NCBI GenBank assembly: GCA_004555245.1
Contig: SFIS01000006.1
Coordinates: forward strand, 1 to 49,766
Direction of reading: 5' to 3'
Length of the DNA stretch: 49,766 nucleotides
DNA from: Bacteroidales bacterium
GTDB lineage: Bacteria > Bacteroidota > Bacteroidia > Bacteroidales > Bacteroidaceae
The number at the start of each line of letters is the position of its first letter. The stretch's first letter is position 1. Below the pieces are notes generated by a model. That model made no database searches. It saw only the letters and a program-made list of their open reading frames with translations, and was not told where the DNA came from. Position numbers and translations under genes: made by a program. This document shows, piece after piece, positions 1-9,218 of the stretch.

Positions 1-460
1 AACGGTCTGATTGTGAACTCTATGTTGTCTGTTGACAACAACAAAAACAACTTTTACCAGCCTAAAGGCTGGTTGCCACTTGAGCCAACTTTTACGTTTG
101 TCGCGCTGAAAGCGCAAAAGTGTAGATAACAGCTGGATATTTAACGCTTTTGCGCTTACAGCGCGCATGGAGAATGCCCAATTACACCCAGGGTGCCGCT
201 GCGCTCTACCCTGGGCTATGTTCTTCTGCGCTTACAGCGCGTGCTGGTCAATATTTTTTCTGCGAAAAAGTAGTCAGAGTCATTGTAATGGCGAGGTACT
301 GCCATTACCTCCCGTTGGTCAGTGACCGTTGGTTTCAGGCAGCCGTACGGGCACGACTTTTCCGAGGGCTTCGCCCCCGTGTTCTTCGCCTTTGGCTCAG
401 ATTGCAAGCAAATCCGACACGCTTCGCTTAGTATAGCCTTACAGGCTATTCCCCCTTACG
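1..460. repeat. Gene-free edge packed with short palindromes
   Basis: No convincing gene is visible here; the short open frames run across palindromes. Hairpins seen: GTTGTC/GACAAC (24-39), ACCAGCC/GGCTGGT (57-74), GCGCT/AGCGC (103-115), two copies of GCGCTTACAGCGC (152-164 and 228-240), CCCAGGGT/ACCCTGGG (187-215) and ATAGCCT/AGGCTAT (432-448). The segment 376-432, read on the minus strand, matches 38577-38632 at roughly 85% by eye, so at least part of this is a dispersed repeat. It resembles REP-type extragenic palindromes, but no associated transposase is in the window. Confidence 0.6.
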
Positions 461-545
461 TCCCCGGCGTTGTCGTGTTACAATTGTTTTACGGTGAATG
501 AATCGCAACTTATCGTACAGGTTCAGCGGGCGGTGATGGTACGCA

Positions 546-597
546 ACGAAAAAACCGACGATCCGTGTCTCTTTAGAGCCATGGAGCGTCGGTTTAT
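546..597 (-). terminator. Rho-independent terminator of the flavoprotein gene
   Basis: The stem AACCGACG (553-560) / CGTCGGTT (587-594) lies just downstream of the flavoprotein stop codon. On the minus strand the closing arm is followed by a run of T. This is the expected intrinsic terminator layout for the minus-strand gene at 619-1785. Confidence 0.8.
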
Positions 598-618
598 TGT
601 TGAAGTGTAGGATGTGTC

Positions 619-1785
619 TTACTCTTCGAGCAGCGTGTCGGCGAGCGCCTCGAGTTTCGGGATGTCCGCCTCGTGCATGCGTGAGATGATGGTCACGGTA
701 GGCTGCACGACGGTGATGTTCTTCATCTCGTCGAGCATCTCCACCATGATTTTTCCGGCAGTGGGGGCCCACGAGCCGTTCTCGATGACCGCCACGCGCC
801 TGTTCTGGAAGCCTTTCAGCTGGAGGTGGTGGAGGAAGTCGTACATCGGGGGGAAGACGTTGCCGTCGTAGGATGCCGCCGCGAGCACGAGATGTCCCAT
901 TCTGAATGCGTCTTCTATTGCTTCAGCCATGTCGTCTCGCGACAGGTCTGTTACCGCCACTTTTCCAGCGCCTTTCTCTTGCAGGATGTCCGCCATTTTC
1001 AGAGCCGCCGCCTTGGTTCCTCCGTGTATCGAAGCGTAAGCCACGAGCACGCCTTTTGTCTCCACCTCGTAAGCCGCCCATGTCTTGTATAGCCCGATGT
1101 AGTAGCCGAGGTTCTCGTTGAGGATGGGGCCGTGTAGCGGGCAGATGATGTCTATGTCGAGTTTCGCAGCCTTTTCGAGCAGACGTGTCACCTGTGCGCC
1201 GTATTTTCCGCAGATGTTGAAGTAGTATCTGCGTGCCTCGCACGCCCAGTCTTCGTCGCAGGCGAGAGCTCCGAATTTTCCGAAGCCGTCGGCCGAGAAG
1301 AGCACCTTGTCTATGTTGTCGTAGCTGACGATGACCTCCGGCCAGTGTACCATCGGGGCGGTGTAGAAGGTTAGCGTATGTTCGCCGAGTGCCAGCGTGT
1401 CGCCTTCTCCTACGGCGATAGTCCTCCCTTCGAGCTGAATGCCTTCGAAGAAGTTTGGCATCATCTGCAGGGCCTTGGCTGATGTGACGAGTTTCAGTCC
1501 GGGATAGGCTGCCATGACATCGGCGATGAGTGCAGCGTGGTCGGGTTCGGCGTGATGCGAGACGAGATAGTCCGGCTGTCTGCCTGCGAGAGCCTCGCTG
1601 AGGTTCGCTTTCCATTCGTCGGCCTTCCGTGCGTCGGCGGTGTCCATGATGGCGATTTTCTCATCGATGATGAGGTATGAGTTGTATGACATTCCGTTTG
1701 GCACGTCATACTGGCTTTCAAAGAGATCGATGTCGAGGTCATCGACGCCGATATACTTGATGCTTTTTGTTACGTCATTTACCAT
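619..1785 (-). CDS. fprA: FprA family A-type flavoprotein (MBL fold plus flavodoxin)
   Basis: A 388-aa protein of the normal length for flavodiiron proteins, which reduce O2 (to water) or NO (to N2O) in the cytoplasm of anaerobes. The N-terminal metallo-beta-lactamase half carries the diiron motif HHAEPDH near residue 76, with further metal-ligand histidines at MVHWPEV and CPLHGPI. The C-terminal flavodoxin half starts near residue 250 (VAYASIHGGT), with the later flavin-loop motif AASYDGNVFPP. The start is ATG at 1785, in frame with MVNDVTKSIKYIGVDD, a typical FprA beginning. It is the last gene of a minus-strand set below the chromate-type transporter and has its own terminator. The role in O2/NO defence is known for the family; which gas is preferred cannot be read from the sequence. 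Confidence 0.93.
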   Translation of the reverse strand: MVNDVTKSIKYIGVDDLDIDLFESQYDVPNGMSYNSYLIIDEKIAIMDTADARKADEWKANLSEALAGRQPDYLVSHHAEPDHAALIADVMAAYPGLKLVTSAKALQMMPNFFEGIQLEGRTIAVGEGDTLALGEHTLTFYTAPMVHWPEVIVSYDNIDKVLFSADGFGKFGALACDEDWACEARRYYFNICGKYGAQVTRLLEKAAKLDIDIICPLHGPILNENLGYYIGLYKTWAAYEVETKGVLVAYASIHGGTKAAALKMADILQEKGAGKVAVTDLSRDDMAEAIEDAFRMGHLVLAAASYDGNVFPPMYDFLHHLQLKGFQNRRVAVIENGSWAPTAGKIMVEMLDEMKNITVVQPTVTIISRMHEADIPKLEALADTLLEE

Positions 1786-1837
1786 AGTTCTTATGTATTG
1801 GTTTTTGATGTTGTTTCTGGTGGGGTAGGGGTATTTT

Positions 1838-1954
1838 CGTTATTTGCGTTAGTGTCGTTAGTATCGTTAGTGACGTTAGTGGCGATATTATCGTTATTAT
1901 CGTTATTATCGTCAGTAACGTCAGTAACGTCAGTATCGTCAGTAACGTTCTTTT
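1838..1954. repeat. 9-bp minisatellite, about 13 units
   Basis: Consecutive nonamers of the type CGTYAGTRN run without a break from 1838 to 1954: CGTTAGTGT, CGTTAGTAT, CGTTAGTGA, then CGTTATTAT twice, then several CGTCAGTAA. The array fills most of the space between the flavoprotein start and the end of the second transporter gene. Nothing suggests that it is translated, although a 9-bp period would keep frame. Confidence 0.85.
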
Positions 1955-1964
1955 CGTTGCTGTG

Positions 1965-2537
1965 TCACCAAAGCAGCAGTAGTCCGGCGAATGCAGCCAT
2001 TGCAATCATCTTCAGCGGGTTGACTTTCAGCCAGAAGGTGCCGATGAAGGTTGCGGCGAAGATGCCTGTTGATATATAGAAATACCACGGGTTGTGTGGT
2101 GTGGAGAAGTTCTCGGCGTTGGCGAGTAGCAGTGCGGCGGCTGCAAGGAGTCCGACGACGGCCGGCCTGAGCCCTTCGAAGACGTGTTTCACCGCCGATG
2201 TCTTCATATATTTCATCATCATGCGCGAGATGAGAATCATGAGTATGAGCGAGGGCAGCACGAGGGCCGTTGTGGCGACGAGGCTTCCTGCCACCGAGGC
2301 GACGCTTCCGTATCCGGCGTTGTGTGCCGCCACGTATCCGCAGTAGGTCGCAGAGTTGATGCCGATGGGTCCGGGTGTCATCTGCGATACGGCTACGATG
2401 TTCGTGAACTCAGCCGATGTCATCCATCCGTGTCTCACGACGACCTCGGTCTGTATGAGTGAGAGCATGCCGTATCCGCCTCCGAAGCCGAACAGTCCGA
2501 TCTGGAAGAAAGTTATGAAAAGCATGATGAAAATCAT
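1965..2537 (-). CDS. Chromate-type transporter, second half (CHR domain)
   Basis: A 190-aa hydrophobic protein of the short-chain CHR family. The signature FGFGGGYGMLSLIQ is near residue 17 and SQMTPGPIGINSATYCGY near 51, followed by several membrane segments. Short CHR proteins work as pairs of 6-TM halves; the family exports chromate or related oxyanions, but many members have unknown substrates. The start is ATG at 2537, which overlaps the stop of the upstream half by 4 bp (ATGA), so translation is probably coupled. An in-frame upstream extension would overlap the partner gene out of frame and is rejected. Substrate uncertain. Confidence 0.88.
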   Translation of the reverse strand: MIFIMLFITFFQIGLFGFGGGYGMLSLIQTEVVVRHGWMTSAEFTNIVAVSQMTPGPIGINSATYCGYVAAHNAGYGSVASVAGSLVATTALVLPSLILMILISRMMMKYMKTSAVKHVFEGLRPAVVGLLAAAALLLANAENFSTPHNPWYFYISTGIFAATFIGTFWLKVNPLKMIAMAAFAGLLLLW

Positions 2538-3142
2538 CTCTCTCCACCTCCTTCCCTTCCTTCGGCCTCGCTTTCGGTTATCATGCCGTAGATGTATCCT
2601 CCCGCTCCAGCAGCGATGATGATGAAAACCGGGTTCACCCCGAGCAGCCATATCATTGCAGCGGAGGCTACAGGAATCCAGCAGTTGGCGAAATTTATGT
2701 TTGCCGCCTTGGCGAGCTTGAATGTCGGTGCTGCGATGAGGGCCACTACGGCGGGGCGTATTCCGTTGAAACAAGCCTTCACCCACGGCACATCCTGAAA
2801 CTGCTGGAAGAACATTGCGATGAACAGTATGATGAGAAACGAAGGCAAGGCTGCTCCGAGTGCCGCCGTTACGGCGCCTTTGTTTCCGCAGAGCTTGTAG
2901 CCGATGAAGGTGGAGATGTTGATCGCGAAGACGCCGGGGCACGACTGTGCGACAGCGATGAGGTCGAGAAACTCTTCGCGGCTGACCCATCTGCGCTTGT
3001 CAACGACATCGCTCTCGATGATGGGTATCATGGCATAGCCGCCGCCGAGCGTGAAGGCTCCGATGCGGAAGAAGGTGGTGAAGAGTGCGGATGCCATGCC
3101 TTGCTGTGTTGTGTCGTGCTTCTGTTCCAAATTGTGTGTCAA
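2534..3142 (-). CDS. Chromate-type transporter, first half (CHR domain)
   Basis: A 202-aa CHR-family membrane protein. After a polar N-terminus it shows FRIGAFTLGGGYAMIPII near residue 26 and AQSCPGVFAINISTFIGYKL near 65, then hydrophobic helices, and ends in a short charged tail (ESEAEGREGGGER). It is the partner of the following CHR gene through a 4-bp overlap; together they form the usual split transporter. A good promoter sits about 40-70 bp upstream of the start, back to back with the promoter of the response-regulator gene. Oxyanion export is the family role; actual substrate not determinable. Confidence 0.88.
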   Translation of the reverse strand: MTHNLEQKHDTTQQGMASALFTTFFRIGAFTLGGGYAMIPIIESDVVDKRRWVSREEFLDLIAVAQSCPGVFAINISTFIGYKLCGNKGAVTAALGAALPSFLIILFIAMFFQQFQDVPWVKACFNGIRPAVVALIAAPTFKLAKAANINFANCWIPVASAAMIWLLGVNPVFIIIAAGAGGYIYGMITESEAEGREGGGER

Positions 3143-3182
3143 AAATTGAATCCTGACAGGGCTGCGGTTGCCTTATCAGTTG

Positions 3183-3214
3183 CAAAATTACAATTTTTTC
3201 TTGAAATACGCAAA
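3183..3214 (-). promoter_or_regulatory. Promoter of the CHR transporter operon
   Basis: On the minus strand TAATTTTG (3183-3190) fits the Bacteroidetes -7 consensus TAnnTTTG, with TTTG (3211-3214) 20 bp upstream as the -33 element. The -33 boxes of this promoter and of the divergent one at 3220 are only 5 bp apart. Confidence 0.75.
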
Positions 3215-3219
3215 AAAAC

Positions 3220-3250
3220 TTGCCAATTCGGGATTATTTATGTAATTTTG
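3220..3250 (+). promoter_or_regulatory. Promoter of the response regulator-PP2C gene
   Basis: TTG (3220-3222), a 20-bp spacer and TAATTTTG (3243-3250) match the Bacteroidetes sigma-ABfr pattern. The leader to the ATG at 3319 would be about 60 nt. Confidence 0.75.
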
Positions 3251-3318
3251 CCGTTGACGCGGCGGAACGCCCTGTTGATCCGTCCCGTTATCCATATCCA
3301 TCAAAAACAAGTTCTTAT

Positions 3319-4482
3319 ATGGCATTGAAGATAATGAGCGTTGACGACGAGCTCGACCTCGAGCTTTTGCTGACGCAATATTTCAGACGCAAGATTCGCA
3401 AGGGCGAGTATGAGTTCTTTTTCGCCCACAACGGTGTAGAGGCGCTGCAGATGTTGCTGTCGCATCCCGACATCGACATCGTGCTGAGCGACATCAACAT
3501 GCCGGAGATGGACGGCCTGACCCTTCTGAAGAAGATCAAGGACCGCAACAACCCGGCCCTGAAGGTCATCATGGTGAGTGCCTACGGCGAGATGAGCAAC
3601 ATCCGCGAGGCGATGAACAACGGCGCCTTCGACTTCGCCACGAAGCCCATCGACCTCGACGACCTTCAGCGTACGGTAGACAAGGCGGAGAAAGAGATAG
3701 AGTTCGTGAAGCAGACGCAGCGCGAGCACGGCCAGCTTGTGGATATCAAGGCAGACCTCTCTTTAGCGTCCGAGGTTCAGCTTGCCATCCTCCCGCGCAA
3801 ATTCCCTCCCTTCTCCGACCTCACGCCGGAGATAGACATCCATGCCACCATGCGTCCGGCTAAGGATGTCGGCGGCGACTTCTACGACTTCTTCCGCATC
3901 GACGAGAGCCACATCGGCTTCGCCGTGGCGGATGTCTCCGGCAAGGGTGTGCCAGCCGCGCTCTTCATGACGATGAGCCACACCCTGCTGCGCTTCACCG
4001 GCTCGCGCTGTCTCGACCCGGTCCGTACGGCGATGGAGACAAACGGCATGCTGTCTCGCGAATCGTTCGATTCTATGTTCGTCACCGTCTTCTACGGCAT
4101 CTACGACACACAGACGGGCGACATCACGTATGTCAACGCCGGCCACAACCCTCCCTGCGTGCTTCATGCCGACGGCAGGGTGTCGGTGCTGCCTGTCTCC
4201 GACAATATCTGCATGGGCGTGTTAGAGGATTTCGCCTATACGGCGCACACGCTGAGGCTTGAGCACGGCGACACGCTCGTGGCGTACACCGACGGCGTGA
4301 CAGAGGCCTTCGACACGGCGGGCACGGCATACGGCGACGCCCGCTTCGGCACCCTGCTCGCATCGCTGCACGGAAAGACGGCAAAGGACATCACCGACGG
4401 CGTGAACGCCAGCGTAGCCTGCTTCGCCGACGGTGCGGAGCAGAGCGACGACATCACCGTGTTCGCCCTGCAGCGCAAGTGA
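3319..4482 (+). CDS. Response regulator with PP2C/SpoIIE-type phosphatase output
   Basis: A 387-aa cytoplasmic protein. Residues 3-125 are a receiver domain: acidic pair D9/D10, phospho-acceptor D58 in VLSDINMPEMDG, S87 and K109 (TKPID). After a linker helix, residues 150-385 are a PPM phosphatase of the SpoIIE/RsbU class with GGDFYD (185-190), DVSGKG (205-210), AGHNPP (274-279), YTDGVTEA (323-330) and QSDDIT (375-380), so all metal-binding Asp residues are present. Such proteins dephosphorylate STAS-type anti-sigma antagonists, but no STAS or anti-sigma gene is nearby. The start at 3319 is chosen because the receiver begins there; an upstream in-frame ATG lies inside the promoter. It precedes two kinase-like genes, so it is a plausible output for them (inference). 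Confidence 0.9.
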   Translation: MALKIMSVDDELDLELLLTQYFRRKIRKGEYEFFFAHNGVEALQMLLSHPDIDIVLSDINMPEMDGLTLLKKIKDRNNPALKVIMVSAYGEMSNIREAMNNGAFDFATKPIDLDDLQRTVDKAEKEIEFVKQTQREHGQLVDIKADLSLASEVQLAILPRKFPPFSDLTPEIDIHATMRPAKDVGGDFYDFFRIDESHIGFAVADVSGKGVPAALFMTMSHTLLRFTGSRCLDPVRTAMETNGMLSRESFDSMFVTVFYGIYDTQTGDITYVNAGHNPPCVLHADGRVSVLPVSDNICMGVLEDFAYTAHTLRLEHGDTLVAYTDGVTEAFDTAGTAYGDARFGTLLASLHGKTAKDITDGVNASVACFADGAEQSDDITVFALQRK

Positions 4483-4496
4483 CGGCAGACTTCTGA

Positions 4497-4688
4497 AGGG
4501 TGGTTCTACAAATTACCACCGTCAAAAAGGTTAGATATAATGGTTTCCTTTTGTCAGCTTTTGGATTCTTTTCGGTCCAAATTGTAAGTTGTATCAGTCA
4601 CGTAGCCCGCTACGCTCCTTCTCCAACTTTCAATTTGTCCTCGAAAACAATCTCAAAATCTAACAAAGCTAATTTATAGAACCACCCT
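4497..4688. mobile_element. 192-bp palindromic element with ~19-bp terminal inverted repeats (MITE-like)
   Basis: The left end AGGGTGGTTCTACAAATTA (4497-4515) is the inverted complement, with one mismatch, of the right end at 4670-4688. The interior is also a long imperfect palindrome centred on GTAGC-CC-GCTAC near 4610, with arms sharing CAAATTG and AAGTTG. It has no coding capacity. It starts 14 bp after the stop of the response-regulator gene. A half copy sits directly after the stop of the TonB receptor gene at 12563. Confidence 0.65.
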
Positions 4689-4714
4689 GAAACGACAACC
4701 TACAGACCCACACC

Positions 4715-6340
4715 ATGGAATCCGGAAAACACATCACGACGGACATGAAACGCATCGCACTGTGGCTCGCCATCGCAGCCGTGAGCAGTGGCGTCACCTT
4801 TCTCGTGTGTGAGCAGAGACACTATGCAAGCATCGCCGCGCTGCAGCGCGAGGCGAAGCAGCTGGAGAAGGCTGCGTTTGAATCGCGTGTGACACAGCGT
4901 GTCAGCGAACAGATGGAGGATATCGCCTTCCAGCAGAAATCCATCTCCGACCGCCAGCGCGAACTGGCAGAGCGGCAGTCGCGCATCGCGGAGATAGAAC
5001 GTGGGAAAGCCGAGACGGAACGCGGCCTCGCACTTGTTGCCGAACGCCGTGCCGTGGCTTCGGCGGCACAGGCTGACAGCATGCGTCGCGTTGCGGAGCG
5101 GCAGACGGAACTTGCCCGCCACAACCTCGCCGTCGCTGTCGAGGCGCGCGCCCATGCCGACACGCTCTTCTTCCAGTCGTTAGGCAACTCCCTCGCACAG
5201 TCTGCCATCACACAGATATACAAGGACATCGACCTCGCCCGCCTCCTCGCCTACGCCTCCTGGCACTACACCAGCACCTATGCCGGCAACCGCGACCAGC
5301 AGAACGTATATACCGCCGTGCTGCACACCTCGAACAGCGTGGAGCGCATCAACACCATCCTCAAGGGCAACGTGCGTGCGATACACATCGTCACGGCAGA
5401 CAGCAGGAAATGGGCGGTGGGTGTCACCGACTGCGGCGAGCTCTTCTGCTACGGCTACGAGGGTCAGCGCATCGTACACAACATCCGCGGAAACCTTGTC
5501 CGCGACATGGCGACCACCGCTGGCGGACGTGCCGCAGTGCTGTCGGCAGACGGCGGACTGCTGCTCTGCAACTACCAGAACGCCGTGACGCAGGGCGAGA
5601 TAATCGAGGCGCAGAACATCCTGCCCCCGGGGAAATGGAAGCGGCTGCTTGCCGTGGATGACGGCCGCCGCCTCGTGGCGATGTCCGACAACTCGATAGC
5701 ATGGATTGACGCCGCCACGCTGCAGCTGCGAGGCATAGTGCCCGTCGATGCGAGCCTTACCGCCATGGGGTGCGAGAACGGCAGCATACACGTCTTCGGA
5801 AAGGGCGGCAGCCACTACATTGCCGACAAGGACGGCAATGTCGCGCAGGCCGACCTCACGGCGATAGAAGAGGATGTCACATATTATTATTATGACGCCG
5901 CCACACGCCAGCACATCGTGGGGCAGGCCAACGGCAACGTCGCTATCGTAGGCGAGGGCGGCAAGATAGCCCGGATACTCACCGGCCACGGAGGTCCCGT
6001 CACACACATCGCCGTCGTCGGGAGCCGCCTCGTCACTACGAGCTACGACCACAGCATACGCCTGTGCAACCTGAAGAACCTCGACGGCATACCGTCGTAT
6101 TTCACGTCGAAGTTCGACAAATGGCCCATGACATTCGCCATCGACGAGAAAGAGAGCGTGATATGGGTGGGCAACGAAGGCGGCAATGTCAACAAGTTCT
6201 GCTTCTCTGTCTTCAAGAACGCCAGTGCCACGCAGGCGCTGATAAGCCGCGAGTTCACGACGGCAGAATGGCAGTTCTATATCGGCGACGCCGTGAAATA
6301 CCGCACCTTCGGCACCACGGCCTCCAAGCCGCTTCGCTGA
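4715..6340 (+). CDS. Membrane-anchored coiled-coil and beta-propeller (WD40-like) protein
   Basis: A 541-aa protein. A single hydrophobic segment (residues 12-31) follows a short charged N-terminus and acts as signal anchor. Residues about 38-150 are a long charged coiled coil rich in Arg, Glu, Gln and Ala (QRELAERQSRIAEIERGKAE). A short region follows (KDIDLARLLAYASWHY), then about 330 residues of propeller-like repeats, for example ILTGHGGPVTHIAVVGSRLV and TSYDHSIRLCNL, which are close to WD40 blades. It has no catalytic motif, so a scaffold or sensor role is likely. An alternative start is Met11. It is the first gene of a same-strand run with the sensor (55-bp gap), the kinase and the TonB receptor; function unknown. 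Confidence 0.8.
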   Translation: MESGKHITTDMKRIALWLAIAAVSSGVTFLVCEQRHYASIAALQREAKQLEKAAFESRVTQRVSEQMEDIAFQQKSISDRQRELAERQSRIAEIERGKAETERGLALVAERRAVASAAQADSMRRVAERQTELARHNLAVAVEARAHADTLFFQSLGNSLAQSAITQIYKDIDLARLLAYASWHYTSTYAGNRDQQNVYTAVLHTSNSVERINTILKGNVRAIHIVTADSRKWAVGVTDCGELFCYGYEGQRIVHNIRGNLVRDMATTAGGRAAVLSADGGLLLCNYQNAVTQGEIIEAQNILPPGKWKRLLAVDDGRRLVAMSDNSIAWIDAATLQLRGIVPVDASLTAMGCENGSIHVFGKGGSHYIADKDGNVAQADLTAIEEDVTYYYYDAATRQHIVGQANGNVAIVGEGGKIARILTGHGGPVTHIAVVGSRLVTTSYDHSIRLCNLKNLDGIPSYFTSKFDKWPMTFAIDEKESVIWVGNEGGNVNKFCFSVFKNASATQALISREFTTAEWQFYIGDAVKYRTFGTTASKPLR

Positions 6341-6395
6341 CCCCATCCCCACGGCCCTCTGCATAGTCCCGGCAACCCTATCATCAATATCTCCC

Positions 6396-9182
6396 ATGCA
6401 AAAGACACTCTCCCTGACCATACTCACAGTCCTGCTCTGCATCCCCGGCGCATGTCCCTTGCGCGCCGAGGGTACGGGAGTGCCGTATTTCCGCAACTAC
6501 ACCTCCAAGGAGTATCATGCCCACAACCGCAACTATGATGTGGCGTGCGACGACTACGGCACCGTCTATGTCGCCAACTTCGAGGGGCTGCTCTACTACG
6601 ACGGCGTGTCGTGGCGCAAGATTCACACGCCCGGCATCAGCCGTGTCACACGCCTCGCGCGTGGCAGGGACGGCAGGATATGGGTTGGCGGCTACAACGT
6701 CTTCGGCTATCTTACGGCAGACCGTCAGGGGCGTCTCCGTCTGAATACCATCGTCTCTGACGCCGTCCGTGGCGGCTTGTCGGAGGTTGACTTCATCAAG
6801 GTCACCGACCGCCGCGTCTATGTCCATACCACCTCCGGCAAAGGCTACTACGTCGATGGCAACCGCCTTGTCGTGATGCCGCGCCAGGATGCGGGGCTCT
6901 TCGCCGCCGCGGGCGATTCGGTGAGCCGTCTCCGGCTGCCCCTCGGGCGCACCCTGACCTACTCTCACGATTCCGGCATCAGCTTCGGCGACGGCAATGC
7001 GTCGTGGATGCCGCTCTCTGAGCGCGACGGCCTGGTCAGCAACTACATCAACTATCTCACCTTCGACCGGCGCCACACCATCTGGGGCGTGACAGACAAG
7101 GGCGTCTTCACACTCGACGCCGTGTCGCCCTACAGCCAGCTGACGGAGCGTCAGGGACTGAAAGGCGAGGTCAACTGCATCACGCAGCTCGGCCGTACAG
7201 TCTATCTCGGCACGATGGAAGGGCTGTTTGCCGTCAGCGGACACCGCGTGGAGCGGGTGGGGGACATCGACCTCGCCTGCTGGCAGTTTGACGATGTCGA
7301 TGACAACACCGTCTATGCCGCCACCTCGGCAGGCCTCTACGTCACCTCCGGCGGCACCGTGCGCCGCCTCACACAGGGCAACACCTTCTCCGTCTGCATG
7401 GCGGCGGACGGCAGGGAGTGCTACACGGGCGAGGTGGACGGCGTGTATCACAACACCACGGAGGGCGTGCGGCGCAAGGTGTCGGACATAGAGAAGGTGA
7501 TGAGGCTGAAACGCCGCGGACCGCTCCTTGAGGCAGAGACAATCCACGGCGAGCTGTGGCGCATCAATCTCACGACGGGACAGGAGACATGCCTGCGGCA
7601 GAAACCCGACCCGAAACAGCCGAAAATCGCCCTCACCGACAGCTTCGGCACATCATGGCAGACGGATATGTACGGCGGAAACCTCACCGTCACGTCGCCG
7701 AACAGCAACGCCCGCATTCTCGAACTCTGGATTCACCCTCTCAGACAGCGCACACTCAACGCCCTGCACGTATGCCGCGACGGCACGATATGGGCGGGGG
7801 GAGACTTCGGGGCTGTCATCATCAACGGAGCACAGCTGACATCCATCGACCGCGGACAGCCGCAGCCGCCATACATCCGGCAGGTCACCGTGATGGGTGA
7901 CTCCGTATATTGGGGAGGATACACGCCCGAGGGGCTGAAGCCCGTGACGCAGCTGAGAGACATCAGCCTGCCTTCACACTGCCGCAATGTCAGCATACGC
8001 TTCTCCACGATGCAGAACGCCGTCTTCTCGCCCGTGCTGTACAGATACCGTGTCAACGGAGGCGCATGGAGCCGCTGGAGCGAAGACAACGACGTGGACT
8101 TCAACAACGTGACATACGGCAGGGCAGAGGTGGAGGTCCAGGCCCTCGACCCCTTCGGCCGGCTGTCGCCCGCAGCCACCGTCGAATGGTACGTCAGCTT
8201 CCCCCTGTATCTCAGGTGGTGGGCGATGATCATATACGCCGCCGTCCTCGTCACGCTCGTCTGGAGAATACTGAAATGGAGGACAGAACGCCTGAAACGC
8301 GAGAAGGAGAAACTCGAGAGCATCGTCAGCCAGCGCACGGCACAGCTCTCTGACACGCTCGACAACCTGCGCCGCACACAGAACGACCTCGTCAGGATGG
8401 AACGCACGGCAACGGCGGGAAAACTGACACAGGGACTCATCGACCGCATCCTCAACCCCATAAACTACATCAACAACTTCTCGAGGCTGACAACAGGACT
8501 TGCCGCCGACCTCCACGCCAACATCGAAGACGAGAAGGAACACCTCTCCGCCGACAACTACGACGACTGTGAGGACATTCTCGACATGATGAGGCAGAAC
8601 CTGAAGAAAATCGAGGAACACGGCGTCAACACCACCCGCACGCTCCGGGCTATGGAGGCGATGCTCAACAACCACAGCGGGAAGCTCTCGCCGCAGGACA
8701 TCACGCCGCTGTGCCGGCAGGTGGTGGAGGTCGCCAACGACTACTACAAGGCTGACATAGCCCGAAGCGGCGCCGTCATCACCCTCTCCGTGCCGCCGGA
8801 GCCGGTGAATGTGGAGATGCACGCCGAATCGATGAACCGCATCCTGCTCGCCCTCATCGCCAACAGCATGCACGCCATGATGAAGAAATACGCCGCCGCA
8901 ACCTACACGCCACAGGCCTCGCTGACTGTCACGCAGAACGGCGGAGAGGTGCAGGTGGCGGTGAGGGACAACGGCATCGGCATCGAAGACACCATCCGGG
9001 AAAAAATCTTCGACCCCTTCTTCACTACAAAACCGACGGGAGAAGCGGCGGGCGTGGGCCTCTATCTCGTCAGAGAACTCGTGCAGGACCATCACGGACG
9101 CATCGGCGTGACATCAGAAAAGAATGTCTTCTGCGAGTTTGTCATCACACTGCCCGCATGCCAAGGACAGGGCGAAGCGTAA
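6396..9182 (+). CDS. Propeller sensor with histidine-kinase ATPase but a degenerate H-box
   Basis: A 928-aa protein with an N-terminal signal segment (residues 1-24), a periplasmic two-component-regulator propeller (about 30-520, repeats such as GTVYVANFEGLLYYDG and GRIWVGGYNVFGYL), a Y_Y_Y-like domain (about 540-600), one membrane helix (about 607-628), a coiled coil and a kinase core. In the dimerisation helix the segment GLIDRILNPINYINNFS aligns with GIAHEIQNPLNFVINFS of the next gene, so the phospho-acceptor His is Asp683. The ATPase domain looks sound: N-box LIANSMHAM, DNGIGIE, FDPFFTTKP and GVGLYL. This is the layout of Bacteroidetes one-protein sensors, but it lacks His and any receiver or AraC output. 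It may bind ATP and pair with the neighbouring kinase (inference). Confidence 0.88.
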   Translation: MQKTLSLTILTVLLCIPGACPLRAEGTGVPYFRNYTSKEYHAHNRNYDVACDDYGTVYVANFEGLLYYDGVSWRKIHTPGISRVTRLARGRDGRIWVGGYNVFGYLTADRQGRLRLNTIVSDAVRGGLSEVDFIKVTDRRVYVHTTSGKGYYVDGNRLVVMPRQDAGLFAAAGDSVSRLRLPLGRTLTYSHDSGISFGDGNASWMPLSERDGLVSNYINYLTFDRRHTIWGVTDKGVFTLDAVSPYSQLTERQGLKGEVNCITQLGRTVYLGTMEGLFAVSGHRVERVGDIDLACWQFDDVDDNTVYAATSAGLYVTSGGTVRRLTQGNTFSVCMAADGRECYTGEVDGVYHNTTEGVRRKVSDIEKVMRLKRRGPLLEAETIHGELWRINLTTGQETCLRQKPDPKQPKIALTDSFGTSWQTDMYGGNLTVTSPNSNARILELWIHPLRQRTLNALHVCRDGTIWAGGDFGAVIINGAQLTSIDRGQPQPPYIRQVTVMGDSVYWGGYTPEGLKPVTQLRDISLPSHCRNVSIRFSTMQNAVFSPVLYRYRVNGGAWSRWSEDNDVDFNNVTYGRAEVEVQALDPFGRLSPAATVEWYVSFPLYLRWWAMIIYAAVLVTLVWRILKWRTERLKREKEKLESIVSQRTAQLSDTLDNLRRTQNDLVRMERTATAGKLTQGLIDRILNPINYINNFSRLTTGLAADLHANIEDEKEHLSADNYDDCEDILDMMRQNLKKIEEHGVNTTRTLRAMEAMLNNHSGKLSPQDITPLCRQVVEVANDYYKADIARSGAVITLSVPPEPVNVEMHAESMNRILLALIANSMHAMMKKYAAATYTPQASLTVTQNGGEVQVAVRDNGIGIEDTIREKIFDPFFTTKPTGEAAGVGLYLVRELVQDHHGRIGVTSEKNVFCEFVITLPACQGQGEA

Positions 9183-9218
9183 ATCTGAAACAAACAAACA
9201 TCACCCCCATACCACCCT

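Noticed and set aside
150..431. Short frames at the left edge
   Set aside because: They run through palindromes and repeat sequence; no start context or recognisable protein.
5180..8000. Long antisense frames opposite the propeller genes
   Set aside because: Translations are Val/Ala/His/Arg-rich without motifs, as expected for the complement of GC-rich coding DNA.
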